A stretch of DNA of 64,000 bases from Linyphia triangularis (GCA_963978545.1 OZ021731.1:54299242-54363241), one strand, 5' to 3'; counted from the first letter of the stretch, positions 1 through 11,884 are shown. Numbers and translations are program-made. Notes: a model not told the origin generated them from the sequence alone.

Positions 1-1080
1 TTATTTAGCTTAAATATGTCAAAGTCTAATATTTTTTTAATAGGTAGAAGTTCTCTATAGCATCGAATATAAATTGTTTTATATTTCTTGATAAATCTCA
101 CTTGTTGACAGTTCATTTTCATATTTTCTACTCTTGTTCTTCAAAATTTAATTTAATTTTCCACTTTTCTGATACAAAATCCTTTTTTTCCAATTCCTGG
201 CTTTTATTTCAGCCAATCAGAGCATTTTTTACATAGATACAATGTTACACTTATGTAGTCCAGTGAAAAAAAATGTGTCACCTACGTGTATAAATAATTA
301 ATTCATAAAAGTAAAATTTTTATATAAATCATTTAATACATACACAAGATTTATAGTGTTAATAGAAGCATGAGTAAAAGTTTCTTTTTAGTGAAAATCT
401 CCGAAACTTGATTGAATGCATTCTCATTGACTATCTGCCAAGTTTTAGCTTGATTGGATGACGGCTAGTGGGCTAATTATCCTTCCACAGATTTTCGCGC
501 CACAAATAAACAAAATCAAAAGTAAATATAAAGGATAAAGTAAAAAGCAAACGATAGAAACCAGGAGTAGCAAAATTTTATGTTAATTTTTTAAGTTAAA
601 GGAATGCAAGTCAGTGAGATCCAGTGTGGTAGGTCAAATAGTTCATGTTAAAAAAATGAATCCATAAATACAAAGTTTTTATGGTATTCTTTATATTCCT
701 TGCCAATTTTTATGTACAATTGCAATTTACTTAAGCTATTTTGATCTGAGATTCAATTTTCATGTTGTTTGATGACCACTGCGAAGAAAATCATCAATTC
801 CGTCTCTTTGGCTAATTTTTTTTTTTTTTTTTTTTTTTTGTCCGAAAATATGGTTATTGTTATTGACAACAAGTTATTTTAGCTCGATTGGATAACAAGA
901 GGATTAATTAGTCCTCCACGGATTTATTCCTCACAGACACAAAAAATCGAAGTTAATTTAAAAAAGGGTTTAAAAATTAAGCCACTAGACAACAAAGATT
1001 AACTTAATTTTCTCGTAGAAAAGTATTCCCAAACATATGACAAAAATGGGTAATGACAGGTACATTTCCAAAAATCGCTA
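1..1080. other. AT-rich intergenic DNA with dispersed repeat copies
   Basis: No supportable gene. Two diverged copies of a dispersed repeat are visible at about 390-545 and 870-985. They share a phrase meaning roughly 'ctattTGCCAAGTTT...GATTGGAT', followed by a purine-rich stretch and a TAATTA core. Related copies lie near 4060-4170 (reverse), 7265-7445 and 20560-20760. A poly-T tract sits at about 818-839. The family is not identified. Confidence 0.5.
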
Positions 1081-1262
1081 TGCCGACCAAACGGTATAGT
1101 GGTTAGAGTGCTAGCTTCTAGACCGCGAGGTTGCGGGTTCGAGTCCCGTGTTGGCATGGGTGTTTGTAAGTGTATGTTGGCTTGTCTAATGACGAATTTT
1201 TCGGCGCATTATAGCCCTCGTGTTGCTGACGGCGCCAGATAATCTGAATACAACCAACCAAA
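1081..1262 (+). mobile_element. SINE-1 copy, full length (tRNA-derived SINE)
   Basis: The tRNA-like head carries an A box (TATAGTGGTTAG) and a B box (GGTTCGAGTCC). A conserved body follows, with the landmarks GGCGCATTATAGCCC and GTTGCTGACGGCGCCAG, and a short CCAACCAA tail. The target-site repeat is about 7-10 bp (ATCGCTAT-like) on both sides. The same consensus recurs in both orientations near 2.2, 3.1, 4.3, 14.2, 14.8, 16.5 and 26.9 kb, so this is a dispersed family and not a tRNA gene. Confidence 0.9.
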
Positions 1263-2140
1263 TATCGCTATAGAATAACTTTTTTAAACTATTTTTTGAA
1301 AGCCAAACACAAAGCATTTCTTTTTAAAAAGTCCTCCACACCAGTAAAGCGTTCTTTCTGACTTCTCGTAACAATTGCTTTCATTTTTAAATCAAATAAA
1401 TAGTATTTATAATTTCAGAATAGAAAAAGAAACGCTAAAAAAATTTGTTCCCACTTACTTTTTGTCGCTTGGATGCATTTATGTATTACAACCTACTCTA
1501 CTCTTTGGTTAATTTCGGAAGTGTACAGTTTGTAAACTGAACATAAGTCTCAACACTCTCACCACGCGTTCAAAAATTTCTTCTTCTTAGTAAACCACAC
1601 CACAACCATTTAAAAGAGGGCTTCAAGGACAAAGACCCAGAGGGGTGGAGATGTTATCTCATTCAGTGTCCAGTGATACTCTTCCCCACGTCCATCCCTT
1701 GTGCGAAATCAGGAGAGGAAGAAGAAATCCGGTGTATTCCCCCTCCCTTCCCCCTCTTGTGATCGTCTAAGTTAGAAGTTTATAGAGGAAAATTCGCTTT
1801 GGTTTCGGCTCCTTATTGTTACAAAATAAAAGTAAACAATTATTATTTTGTAAAAGAGTTTTTACCTAACTCAACTCAACTCCTATGGTAAAGTGTTGTA
1901 TAGATGTCTTCAAAGTCAAGGGGGTGGAGGTTTGAATACTTGTACAGTCATCTAACGTCCGTTTGAATGGGAAGGGAGAGGGCTATAAAAAGAACCTTGA
2001 ACCAAAAATAAGCTCTTTTTTTGTGGGGGGGGGGGGGGCTTTTTTCGGAAATTAGACGAAGGTCGAAATATACTCGTTAAGTGAACTTATTAAAAAAACA
2101 AATTTAAATTTTTTGTGTGCAAATTCTAAAAAATAAAAAA
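1263..2140. other. Intergenic, no gene seen
   Basis: No coding signal. The only notable composition is a run of 14 G at about 2025-2038. Confidence 0.4.
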
Positions 2141-2187
2141 AATAATCTGAGGAGGGGGCGCGCGCCCCCTGGCTGAATCCGCCATTG
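2141..2187 (-). mobile_element. Terminus of a hAT-like DNA transposon (fragment)
   Basis: Read on the minus strand, the end begins CAATGGCGGATTCAG and continues into a G/C-rich block, a common style of hAT-type terminus. The other end and a TSD were not found. It abuts a broken SINE-1 head at 2191, suggesting that it inserted into that SINE. Confidence 0.4.
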
Positions 2188-2190
2188 CTC

Positions 2191-2250
2191 GGAACCCGCA
2201 ACCTCGCGGTCTAGAAGCTAGCACGCTAACCACCATACCGTTTGGTCGGC
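2191..2250 (-). mobile_element. SINE-1 fragment, tRNA-like head only
   Basis: This is the reverse complement of the SINE-1 head (GGTTGCGGGTTCCGAG-like B-box region through the A box). The body and tail are missing. Truncation coincides with the hAT-like end at 2187. Confidence 0.8.
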
Positions 2251-2314
2251 TTTCGTCAATGCATTCAGTAATGTAGGGGGCATGTGCAGATATAGACCTC
2301 ACAGTTTCCAGTTA

Positions 2315-2478
2315 CATTGGTTGGTTTGTCGGCTCAACGGACTATTTTTATCCTCAATGACGACTAATCACGCCGGGACCTACAGCTTAACCTGGATTCC
2401 GGACCACAACACGCATCCATCACTAATACCTTTTACATGCGAGGCCAGAGCGCTAACCCCACAGCCATCAGGTAGGCT
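2315..2478 (-). mobile_element. SINE-2 copy (second tRNA-derived SINE family)
   Basis: The reverse complement shows a tRNA-like head (GTTAGCGCTCTGGCCTCGCA, then a GGTTCGAAT-type B box). A body follows with landmarks GTTCGTTGTGGTTCGGAATCC-like and GTCCCGGC, then a tail rich in AACCAA. It is flanked by a CCAGTTA direct repeat (2308-2314 and 2479-2485). Other copies are at about 3.7, 12.7, 15.1 and 15.4 kb. Confidence 0.85.
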
Positions 2479-2616
2479 CCAGTTAAATTGAAAAGCAGTA
2501 AGTAAGGATTTTTTATCAGAAACAGTCTATGAACAACTGGTTTCATTGAAATTTTTTTGGACCCTCCCAACTTTCAAAGATCTAAAAAGAAAGAAAAAGG
2601 TTTATGTTTTAGAGGA

Positions 2617-3573
2617 TTATTATTTTACTATAGCTGAATACCCGTGCTTCGCTACGAAATTTTACCATATGCATATTTTGGCTAGCTGTGAGACCCTGCG
2701 TTGCGGAGATCCGTCATTGGTGTATAAGTCCCAGTTTTTGGCTCTTCGGTCATAGGAAGGTTCATCTCTGCGCAAAACCAAGCTTGTTGAAAAGTTCGTT
2801 GACACACAAGTGCAGGCTTACTTCACTCTTTGAAAGGTTCATTGCTGCGAAAGTCTAAACTCGCTTCACTCACAAAAAACTAATTGCTACGTAAACCCTT
2901 AATATTAAAAGCCCCTCCCCTGTCGAGAAACAAAAAATATATTCCCCTTTAATACAATAATATAAAACCACTTTAGGAATATTTTAACACGCGTTTGTGA
3001 AAAGACAAATTAGAAGGCCAAAACTACTTATGTTGAAAATTCCAGAACTGTAGCGCCGACCAAACGGTATAGTGGTTAGCGTGCTAGTTTCTAGACCGCG
3101 AGGTTGCGGGTTCGAGTCCCGTGTTAGGCATGGGTGACGAATGTTTCGACGCATTATATCCCTCGTGTTGCTGACGGTGCCAGATAATCTGAAAACAACA
3201 ACAACAATCCAGAACTGTCGCCCAATTAGAAATCGTTTTGTAAAATATTTATTAATTAACGAAATTAATTAAAAAAACTAAATAAAATTTTAATATTCCG
3301 TTTTTCAAAAGTCAAATTAGAAGGCTAAAACTACTTATGTTGAATGTTTTAGAGCTGTAGCCCTATTAGAAATCGTTTTGTAAAATATTTATTAATTAAT
3401 TAAAAAAATTACTTAAAAAAAGCTAATCAAAGTTTTAAAATTCTGTTTCTCAAAAGTCCAATTAGAGGACCAAAATTACTTATGTTGAAAATTTCAGAGC
3501 TCTGCTCCAATTTTAAGTAGCTTTCAATAGCTCCACAGACAGACAGCTTGTTTTATTATTATATACTTCTCAT
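2617..3573 (+). repeat. Composite dispersed repeat with about 130-bp tandem monomers (copy R1)
   Basis: The left part contains CCCGTGCTTCGCTACG and 'GGAAGGTTCAT'-type phrases. The right part is a tandem array of about 130-140 bp monomers with the landmarks TTAGAAGGCCAAAACTACTT and GTTTTGTAAAATATTTATTA. It ends in GACAGACAGCTTGTTTTATT. The same architecture recurs at 54560-55690 (plus) and 8785-9753 (minus). No coding potential is visible. A SINE-1 is nested at 3052-3207. Confidence 0.75.
3052..3207 (+). mobile_element. SINE-1 copy with perfect 11-bp TSD and internal deletion
   Basis: The SINE-1 head and body are present, but the segment after GGCATGGGTG (about 30 bp present in other copies) is missing. 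It is flanked by a perfect 11-bp repeat TCCAGAACTGT at 3041-3051 and 3208-3218, so this shortened form itself transposed or was deleted after insertion. It sits inside repeat R1. Confidence 0.9.
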
Positions 3574-3680
3574 TGACACATTTATTCTGAAGCACAAGTT
3601 GCATTTTATTTAGTATATATTCAATCTAGCATTGACGTTTTTTTATTATCTTTTTTAACCATTAACTATTTCCTCATCTT

Positions 3681-3832
3681 AAGACTGTGTGGTTAGAGCT
3701 CTGGCCTTATATGCTGAAGGTGTCGGGTTCGAATCCTGTTTGTTATGGTTTGGATTCTAAGTTAAACTGTAAGTCCCGGCCTCATTAGCCGTTATTGCGC
3801 ACAAAAGTAGGTTGATGAGCGAACAAACGACC
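3681..3832 (+). mobile_element. SINE-2 copy, diverged
   Basis: The head has GTGTGGTTAGAGCTCTGGCC and the B box GGGTTCGAATCC. The body has AAGTCCCGGCCTCATTAGC. Part of the sequence after the head is missing compared with the copies at 12.7 and 15.4 kb. Confidence 0.75.
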
Positions 3833-4270
3833 ATTTTTTGAGGGACGTTTCCATCTCTTAAAATGAATGATAGTCCCTGCTCTTTTCAAGTAAATAAAAA
3901 GCAGTTAAAGAATATTTCATTAATTTGGCATATCAGTCAACTTTTAATCGCTTTTTTGGAAGAGTGGTCTGAGAGGCCGTTCACACTAATTATGCGACAG
4001 TTTATGTCACAGCAGTTAAAAGTTAAATTCCTTAAACATTAACCCTAATTTTGTTCGTACCGACCGACGGAACAAATCTTCCGAGGGGCTAATTAATGCA
4101 CTTTCCGTCAACCAATCGATCTAAATCTTGCCAGATACATTCGTTTTCGATGACAGTAAATTGTTTCAAATTTTAGGAGAATGCACACATTACTTCTTAA
4201 AAGCGTTTATACGACCTTTTGTCTCGCGATTAGGCGCATGAAGGGGTAAATGTCCCACATATTCAAATTT

Positions 4271-4360
4271 TGTATGTGGCTTGTCTAATGACGAATGTTT
4301 CGGCGCATTATAGCCCTCGTGTTGCTGACGGCGCCAGATAATCTAAATACCAACCAAACA
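4271..4360 (+). mobile_element. SINE-1 copy, 5'-truncated
   Basis: Only the body and tail of SINE-1 remain (from about TGTATGTGGCTTGTCTAATG through CCAACCAAA). The tRNA-like head is absent. This is the usual pattern of incomplete target-primed reverse transcription. A diverged dispersed-repeat copy lies upstream at 4060-4170 on the minus strand. Confidence 0.8.
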
Positions 4361-4651
4361 CAATAAATTTAAATCTCAGGTCTATATTTCAGCCCATGCC
4401 AATTTTTTTATCCCACTATCGGCGGCTTTACATCCAAGAATTTCGTAACAATTTTTTTTAACGTATAATTGGCATTTTAATGTGTATCTTATGTACTCCA
4501 GAGCTGTGAAATAAAAATAAAAATCTTTTAAACGCAAATGTTTGCTAATATCAGTGTATTACATATACTAACAATTAGTATCTGTCTTGAAAGTCAGTTC
4601 AAATAAAAACTTGAACTGAGTGTGAAAAATCGACTTAGGATCAGTTTACCC

Positions 4652-4987
4652 CATCGATATAGATAAACAATTGGATAGACTGCTCCATTGTCAATGCAAA
4701 GAGAAAAACGCGCCGGGGATTGCGAAGCTGGTGGGAAGATTAACCAATCACAGTTCACTTTTATAGTTGGATGGAAATGCGAAAAACCTTGTAAAATGCT
4801 AGAGTATATATTTTTTGGCACATTATTACAAATTAGAGTCTACTATTGACATTTCTGCTTTGTACAACCCACAATTTTATTTTCAATCCTCGGCAATCCG
4901 TATTTTTTATTCCACCAACGGCATCTTGCAACGGCTTCATTTTCGCCAGCGTTAAGCAGTCTATCCAGTTGTTTATTTATATCGATG
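4652..4987. mobile_element. MITE 'CATCG' with perfect 8-bp TSD, copy 1
   Basis: The 336-bp element begins CATCGATATAGATAAACAA and ends with the inverse of that motif; the terminal inverted repeat is about 34 bp with small differences. The 8-bp TSD GTTTACCC is perfect (4644-4651 and 4988-4995). A second copy at 50321-50655 has a different perfect 8-bp TSD. TSD length fits hAT or P superfamilies; the CA...TG ends fit either. The internal open frames in it are not genes. Confidence 0.9.
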
Positions 4988-4995
4988 GTTTACCC

Positions 4996-5577
4996 TGGTC
5001 CTTAGGTTCAAGCTCATTACAAAGTTTATTTATTTTAGTTTTATGAAACATCGATACAACTGAACAACATCAGCATACATCTATTTTTATACAAGCATGT
5101 CCGCACAATGACCTTTCCCGCGCATGCCCAAACATTATGTGGGGACGGACACCGGACCACACATTTGACCAATTGAAAACGATACCCTAGGGCTTAAGAC
5201 CAAGGTAAGAAAAACTATTTTACTGTTGACATCTAAGTATAACATTGTTTGAAAATATAAAAAATTACCACCGAGTAGAATGATGTGTTTGCATTAAAAA
5301 ATAATTACAAAATTTACTCTAACGCGGCAAAAGGAAATGTTAGTCTAAATCGTGCTAACCCTCGTTAACAATACATTGTTTACTGAGTCATAATGTACGT
5401 AGAGAAACATCAATTGGCGGTGCACACATGAAAAGCGATTAACCTCTAAAGCAAAAGATAGCCAAGTGACATCTCTGAATCTCAGATCATGCCAAATCTT
5501 TTCAACATAATTTGCATAATCGTGTATCTTTCACACTTCAAATATCTTCTCACAACTTCAGCATTGATCGCAGCGCA
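4996..5577. other. Intergenic, no gene seen
   Basis: No coding frame, repeat boundary or RNA gene that I can support. Confidence 0.4.
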
Positions 5578-5660
5578 CGTGGTGGCCGTATGATTAATGC
5601 TCTGGCCCAGGGCCGATCCTTTAGGGAGGGGGAGTCCCCCCTCCCTTTTTTTTTCTCAGT
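5578..5660 (+). mobile_element. SINE-2 head interrupted by a hAT-like terminus
   Basis: Positions 5578-5608 match the first part of the SINE-2 head (GTATGATTAATGCTCTGGCC). The match stops abruptly at CAGGGCCGATCCTTTAG, a hAT-style end, followed by a G-run/C-run foldback. The right end of the inserted element and the remainder of the SINE were not found nearby, so the extent is unknown. Confidence 0.5.
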
Positions 5661-7264
5661 CGCTAAATCGTGATTCTTTTCCTTTTTTTTTAAATGCGTC
5701 GTCAAATTATGTAAAATATGACCAGTTGTAAATTAAAATAATATATTTAACAATAAATTTCGTGCGAGAACGCAACAAGATAACGGCATAGTACAAGAAG
5801 TCGGCAATTCTTAAACGAGCGTGACGATCCTTCTTCAACAAGCAGATGCAAATCGTCACATTGAGAGTCGAGTAGGTTGATCCTTGACCCCTTCATCGGA
5901 GACATCACGAGGATTTCTTACTTCGAAATCCCCCTTTCTTCTGGAGTTATATAATCTCACCATCTGAAGCGAGGGGACACCTGTTTTTGGACTCTCTTCA
6001 ATTTCCAAAATAGCCCAATTAAGAAAATAGAAAATACCCAACCCATGCAAACCGGAGCACATCTTCCACCCAAGAGACATAAAGATGTCACAGTCTATAA
6101 ACATTCTGCGTTGCCCCAGAACCCCTTCCATCCCCCAGCAACTTCCAAATGGATATGCATGTGAGTGGCCCAACGGGAGGTCTATTCACTGTTCCTAAAT
6201 ATCAACTGCAGGTGTTGTGGGATTGTCTTACTCAAATTGGCATCTTTATGGATGGGAGGAGTGGTGAAAGTTTTCGGTGTACGACCTTCGCACCGAGTAA
6301 ACAAAATGAAATCCGAGAAACGTCAAAAAGAACGAGTGCAGGCCATCTCATAAACTAACTCAGGCGGGTTGCCACCCACAAAAGAATTTCAAAGGTTGGC
6401 GAGGGATTGATGGTGTGGGCGTGGAATGGATCATATTTCTTCAGATTGCAAACATATCCTAAAAGTGTCCCTCTTTTAAATTAGTGCCGAAAAATATAAA
6501 ATAAAAGGCGACTTTTTTTTTACTACCGGTTAATGAAATCAAATCGCTTTCTTTCAGTCGAAAATCAGTGCATCACCGTTTTAGTAAAAGGCAACATAAT
6601 TCCTTATTCAATAAATTAGGATTGAGTGACCCTCCCCAATTCTTGAAATTCGGATTACTATTCTCAAACACATTCGCTAGTTCAGATAAGACAGAAGAGG
6701 ACCTCTTGTAATTATGTCCCATAACAACATATCAACCCAACAACCCCGAAATGTTGGAAACTCGAGTTCATTTCTCTTAAACAGTAAAACCATCTGCTCT
6801 AGAATTAATCAAGAAAGGATCAAATTGATATACTGTTCGAGAATTGTTCTTGCCGTTTCACGAGGTGACATCATGCAGACAGAACAACTCCAACTCAATC
6901 ACCACTCCTTTATTTCACTTTCTTTTTTATTGGACTTTATTATTTGTTACAAATCCCCGCTTCTGGAGAGGAACATATGTATAACCCATAAATACAAAGT
7001 TTTCAATGTAAATCTTTATGTGCATTGCCGATTTTTATATTTATTAGTATATAGCGTTGTTTCTGTTCTTAGCGCGTGCTTGATGTTTGCATATAATTTT
7101 AGATACTAAAAACATCTCTATCAGCAAAATATGCATCCAATTACCTTTTACAGCAATTTTATTATTTATTTAATAAGACAATTTTGGCAACTCTCGGGAT
7201 GATCGCTGAAAGCTATTTCAACTCATGACGGTGAGTAGGTTTATTAGTATAGTTAAGGTAACCT
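5661..7264. other. Intergenic DNA; two medium open frames not accepted as genes
   Basis: Open frames at 5856-6173 (minus, 105 codons) and 6714-7109 (plus, 131 codons) lack recognisable domains, repeats or flanking signals. Part of the second overlaps sequence similar to 655-720. The stretch 5870-6360 is less AT-rich than its surroundings and open on both strands. It could be a decayed exon or transposon fragment, but I cannot identify it. Confidence 0.35.
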
Positions 7265-8040
7265 TTCAGTGACAGCTACCAAAATTTGAAAGAATGCATT
7301 ATCAACGACTTCAAATCTATCTGCCAAGTTTCAGCCAGTTTGAATAACGGCAAGGAAGTTAATTAAGCTTCCAAAGATTTACCCTTCATATCCAGCCACA
7401 CTCACATAAAATCGAAGTTAATATATTAAAGGATTTAAAAAAAGTCGATTTTTTTTTTGCATTTCTCCATTTTTTGGAACATCCTAACTAACTTTAAAAA
7501 AAAGTGGTCTAGAAAATGGTGTGTGAATATACGTGGCCGCTGATTTTAGATTTATGCAGTCGCAAATTTTCAATATAATCATCAATCTAATATTTATAGT
7601 TAATAAATAATTTCAATAATCGAATAGTTTTATTAACTTCAATAATTGAATTGTTTTTAGAATTAGTTTAATTAAATCAAATGTTTTACATCTCTATTTA
7701 TACCTCCTTTGAGTGAAGTCGTTTTCCATAAACCAATGATAATTTGATTCAACAATTAAAACACAAAAATCTATATTGCAAAATAAAGAATGCCCAGGCT
7801 ATAAAATTATAGCTATAAAAAGTGAAGTTTTACAACTCTTTATACGATAAATATAGCGGACTGGTGGAAGTTATTGTCATTTCAATGCATTTTTTTTTTA
7901 TAAAAAAAGAAAATTTTAAAACGAAAAATAAGGAACTTCCTTATCGGATCCTTTATTCGATACTGACCGGTGATTGCACCGAACAACCCAATGACCGCCA
8001 AATAATTATCTATTCCATTTAATTATTTAATATAATTAGT
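7265..8040. repeat. Dispersed repeats: short family plus a longer family shared with 29.8-30.6 kb
   Basis: 7265-7445 matches the dispersed repeat seen at 390-545. From about 7540 the sequence matches 29835-30640 in order, including a 'TTTTAGATTTATGC' start and an ACTGACCGG...TGCACCG end. No coding content. Confidence 0.5.
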
Positions 8041-8536
8041 ATAATGTAAAATTATATTTAATTTAATTGTTAATTTATTATTTAATTTGCACCTGGCCAG
8101 TGATCGGCATTGATACAAATAAATAATTAACATCTAATTTTGTCTAACATTCTAATTTTTTTGTGCACAATAACGATGTGTTTTTAATTTTGTGTTAATT
8201 TGACGTGTTTATTAAAAAAAAAAAAAAAAATATTTTGGAACAATGCTCGAGTTTCGGCCAGGAATCTTGCCAGAACCCATATTTCCGACAATGGCCAATA
8301 CCCCTGTGCTACCTATAGTCAATAACAAAACGTGAGAACATCACGCAAAAGCTTCAAGTAAGAGCCCATTGTAATTTTTATAGAAGCCAATTACTTTAAA
8401 TACCATTGCAGGAATCGATCACCCGTGATCGCACCGCAAAAATGGATCACCATTTTTATGGCTCAGTAAACAACCTTTATTGAAGTGTCAAACAAGTCAA
8501 TAGACGCACTATGATGTCATACTATGAGCCTATCAG

Positions 8537-8565
8537 CAGTGGTGGAATTGCCCGACGAGGGGGCT
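8537..8565 (+). mobile_element. hAT-like terminus (fragment)
   Basis: It begins CAGTGGTGGAATTGCCC and runs into GGGGGC. No matching right end or TSD was found, so it is reported as a fragment only. Confidence 0.3.
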
Positions 8566-8784
8566 AAGAACTTTTTTGAAAAAACTTAATTATTTTTACA
8601 CAAACTAACATTCGATTAACTATAAGCCGATAGCAGTTTTGCAGTGTAATCAAAACATATTAAGATTTTAGTAACACAAAATGTTATGTAAAGCAAATAA
8701 TTCATACTGTAGTAAAATAGGAGGCAAATATAGATTTACCAAAAATTGGTAGATGCAGCCAGAATTAGAAAGGATTAAATTTCT

Positions 8785-9753
8785 TAGAAAACTTTTATAG
8801 CCTTCTAATTGTAGTTTTGAAAAACAGAAATTTAACATTTTGATTATTTTCTTTTTTTTAATCAATTTTCTTAATTAACAAATTTTTTTACAAAACGACC
8901 TCTAATAGGGCAACAGCTCTGAAATATTCAACATAAGTAAATTTGGACTTCCGATTGAACTTTTGAAAAACAGAACTTTAAATTTTTATTTAGTTTTTTT
9001 TTAACTAATTAAAAAATATGTTACAAAACGATTTCTAATAGGGCTACAGCTCTGAAATTTTTAAGTAGTTTTGGCCTTTTAATTGGACTTTTGAAAAACA
9101 GAATTTTAAATTTTTATTTAGTTTTTTTAATTAATTTTTTTAATTAATTAATATATATTTTACAAAATGATTTCTAATAGGGCTACATCTCTGAATTTTT
9201 CAAAATAAGTAGTTTTGGCCTTCTAATTGGACTTTAGAAAAACAGAATTTAAAATTTTTGTTTAGTTCGTTATTAACGAATTTTTTTAATTAATTAATAT
9301 ATATTTTACAAAACGATTTCAAATAGGGAAAATTTTGAAAATTTCAAATTTTTCAAATTCTTTGAAATTTTGTTGTGACCTTCTAATTGGACTTTTGAGA
9401 AACAGAATTTTTAAATTTTATTTAGTTCTTTTCTAATCAATTTTTTTAATTAATTAATTTATATTTTACAAAACGCTTTCTAATAGGGCTGCAGCTCTGA
9501 CATTTTCAACACAAGTAGTTTTGGTCTTCTAATTGGACTTTTGAAAAACAGAATTTTTGAAAGTTTCAACATAAGTAATTTGGGGCATCTAATATTGCTT
9601 TCCACAAAAACGTGTTAAAATAATTTTAAAGGGGTGTTGCATTATTGTATTTACAGGGATTTGTGTGTGTGTGTCTCGACAGGGGAGAGGATTCTCATAT
9701 TAAGGCTTTACGTACCAATTAGATTTTAGTGAGTGAAGTAAGCTTATGCTTAC
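8785..9753 (-). repeat. Composite repeat with about 130-bp tandem monomers (copy R3)
   Basis: This is the reverse complement of R1/R2: five to six monomers with the landmarks TTCTAATTGGACTTTTGAAA and ATTTCTAATAGGGCTACAGC. The CGTAGCAAT-type left part lies near 9690-9750. It stops just before a hAT-like end at 9762. Confidence 0.7.
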
Positions 9754-9761
9754 CCAGCAAT

Positions 9762-9830
9762 CAGTGGCGGCTAGTGCAGGGGGCCAGGGGGGGGCCCGGG
9801 CCCCCTCACTCTTTGGGACCCTGATCCCAC
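9762..9830 (+). mobile_element. hAT-like terminus with G/C-rich foldback (fragment)
   Basis: It begins CAGTGGCGGCTAGTGCAGGG and continues into a self-complementary G-run/C-run. This is a typical style of hAT non-autonomous ends. The right end was not located. Confidence 0.4.
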
Positions 9831-11187
9831 TTATATATACTTGATAATGTTGTTTTGGAATTTCTGTAAAATATTTTAAAAATAGAAGACAAATGAAAGC
9901 AGTTATTAATCTCACAATATTAAATATTGTGCGTGGAGCAATAGCTCTCTTGCCACAAACTCGTGAAAAGATCAATCAACCGCAACCATTTCAATAAAAA
10001 CACACTCCCGTCCATCCCTTCTCTTAAAGACTTTGTCATAATAACTTTGAAAAACTCGGTAAGATCGTTTAATTTTACCCTTTATATTTCAAATATAATT
10101 GTAAGCTTTTTTTAATAAATGAATTTTTAAACAGAATCGTGATTTTTTAAAAAATATTTAGAGACGCATTTTGTCCGGGTAATCCCAGGTCCCTTCACAT
10201 GGATGAGCTCAATTGGTTATGTATTTCATTATCTTAATTATCATAAAAAATATAATGTTTCTTTTTAATTCATTCGATTTTAGAGGTGATTAGTTAAATG
10301 AGTAAAATTAGGCTGTCCTTATCTACCTCCTCCCATCCTATTTCATAACCTAATTACCTGCATTGCCAAATACGATGACTATAATAGAACAAAATGGTCA
10401 TCGTAGACTTAACCACTTAACTGACGTCTAAATCCCCTACTGAGTATGCAGACATAGGACCCACTATACCTTCAACTTCAAGTAACCTTATTTTCAATTT
10501 TCACTAATCATATTTGCCTGTTGCTTCACATGACATGTTTTTGCGTTATCTGGAAGTGAATTCACATTATTTAGATACGATTTACGCATTTTGGATTTAA
10601 TCCATTTTGCTTATTTAATAAAGTACAGAAACTGAAACTATCCAGTGAAACATTCGGCTGCATTTAAATTAATTGCTTCAAAACTAAAATTATATATTTT
10701 ACAATTTTCTAAAACAAAGATCCAATTTCTACGATAAGTGGAAGAGAAAAGAGAAAAAAGAAAGAAAAAAAACGATAAACGGCAACCTTCTTGCCTGAAT
10801 AATTCACGAGAAAAAAAAAACCCGCTTCCAATCAAAGTGATCTTCCTTCGAACAGCAGCCGTGTGTTCCTGAAACGCGTTTCGGGCTGCGACGTTGCCAT
10901 GGTAAATAATGCAAAGCAATAGAGCCTTCCATCGGCGTAATATATAGCAGCGCTGCCGATCAGGAATTTGTTATAACTTCAGCTGCCCTTGAGAATTCGA
11001 AGAGCTGATTGGTTCTGCTTGAAAATCAATTTGAGTGAAAGAGGAAGGGAAAATAAACGATATCGACTGCAATTTTAATACATTTAGGGGCTTGTTCTAA
11101 CCTATATCGATGGTTCTAACCCGACATAAAAGCAAGGTATGAACTTTTCCATGTTTATTTCTAAACATTGTTTTGTTAGCAATGTTT
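9831..11187. other. Intergenic, no gene seen
   Basis: Ordinary AT-rich sequence. A 12-bp perfect palindrome GAAACGCGTTTC lies at about 10873-10886 inside a longer GCAGCC/GGCTGC hairpin. The open frame at 10638-10919 (minus) has no supporting feature. Confidence 0.35.
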
Positions 11188-11460
11188 GATTGTGCTGCCC
11201 AGTAAAAAAAAAATCATCTGGGCCAGCAGTGGACGACTGACTGTGGCCATCACCTAAACTGCTGGACCATTAGCGGATGGCCTTTACTTTTCAGTGCATA
11301 AAAGTGACCGTCTGGCCTACACTTGGGCCAGCAGTAAGGGCCGGCAATTGGCCGTTTATGTCTGACCAGCCTTAATGGCCAGTCTTCACTTACCTACTGC
11401 TTGCCCTGCATCAACTACTGGCCAAACCGCAAGTGTACAGCAGTGGCCCTACAATTGACA
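11188..11460. repeat. GGCC-rich repeat region with CCCAGTAA terminus
   Basis: The motif GGCCAG(C/T)AGT recurs many times in both orientations (for example near 11220, 11265, 11333, 11380 and 11420), after a CCCAGTAAAA start at 11189. The same terminus and phrases occur at 16745-16852. It is probably a degenerate MITE with internal short repeats. The right edge is not clear. Confidence 0.45.
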
Positions 11461-11729
11461 GCCTTAAGTGGAAGAAAATTTTGTTTGAGCCGCCGCTTAG
11501 CCAAAACATAAACATTGCTGTTGCCTTCAACGGCCCAACAGTGCCCCAATATCAGTTTTCTGGCTGCCGTCAGCAATCCCACATCGACTCGACGAAATTT
11601 CGCCTTATAAAGTCGATTGCCCTTTACAACCCTACAACGAGCAGCTTAAGATTCGCGTTATATTATTAATTTGAAATTAACCGTCCCACGACAAACTAAT
11701 AATGGTTCGCTTTCCACAGGCTGCTTTTT

Positions 11730-11884
11730 AAGCTCAATTGATATTCACTTCCCATTTAGTGCATTTTGCATGAACATCATCTTGTTGTTCCCTACTTTTA
11801 TCCACGTGTGGATAAAAGTAGGGAACAAAAAGATGATGCTCATGCAAAATGCACTAAATGTGAAGTGAACATCAATTGGGCTTG
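11730..11884. repeat. 155-bp near-perfect palindrome
   Basis: Two arms of about 76 bp (11730-11805 and 11808-11884) are reverse complements with only a few mismatches. A 2-bp spacer separates them, at the centre CCACGTGTGG. No TSD is obvious. It would extrude as a cruciform or fold as a single hairpin RNA. Both arms are shared with nothing else that I noticed in the window. Confidence 0.9.

Noticed and set aside
1081..1160. tRNA gene predictions at SINE heads (about 1.1, 3.1, 14.7, 15.4, 16.5, 26.9 kb)
   Set aside because: A and B boxes are present but acceptor and anticodon stems do not close, and each head is joined to the same SINE body with a TSD.
5856..6173. 105-codon open frame on the minus strand
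   Set aside because: The region is open on both strands because it is GC-richer; no family resemblance or repeat support for either direction.
6714..7109. 131-codon open frame on the plus strand
   Set aside because: No domain, no convincing start context, and part overlaps sequence repeated near 655-720. Length is within chance expectation for 64 kb on six frames.
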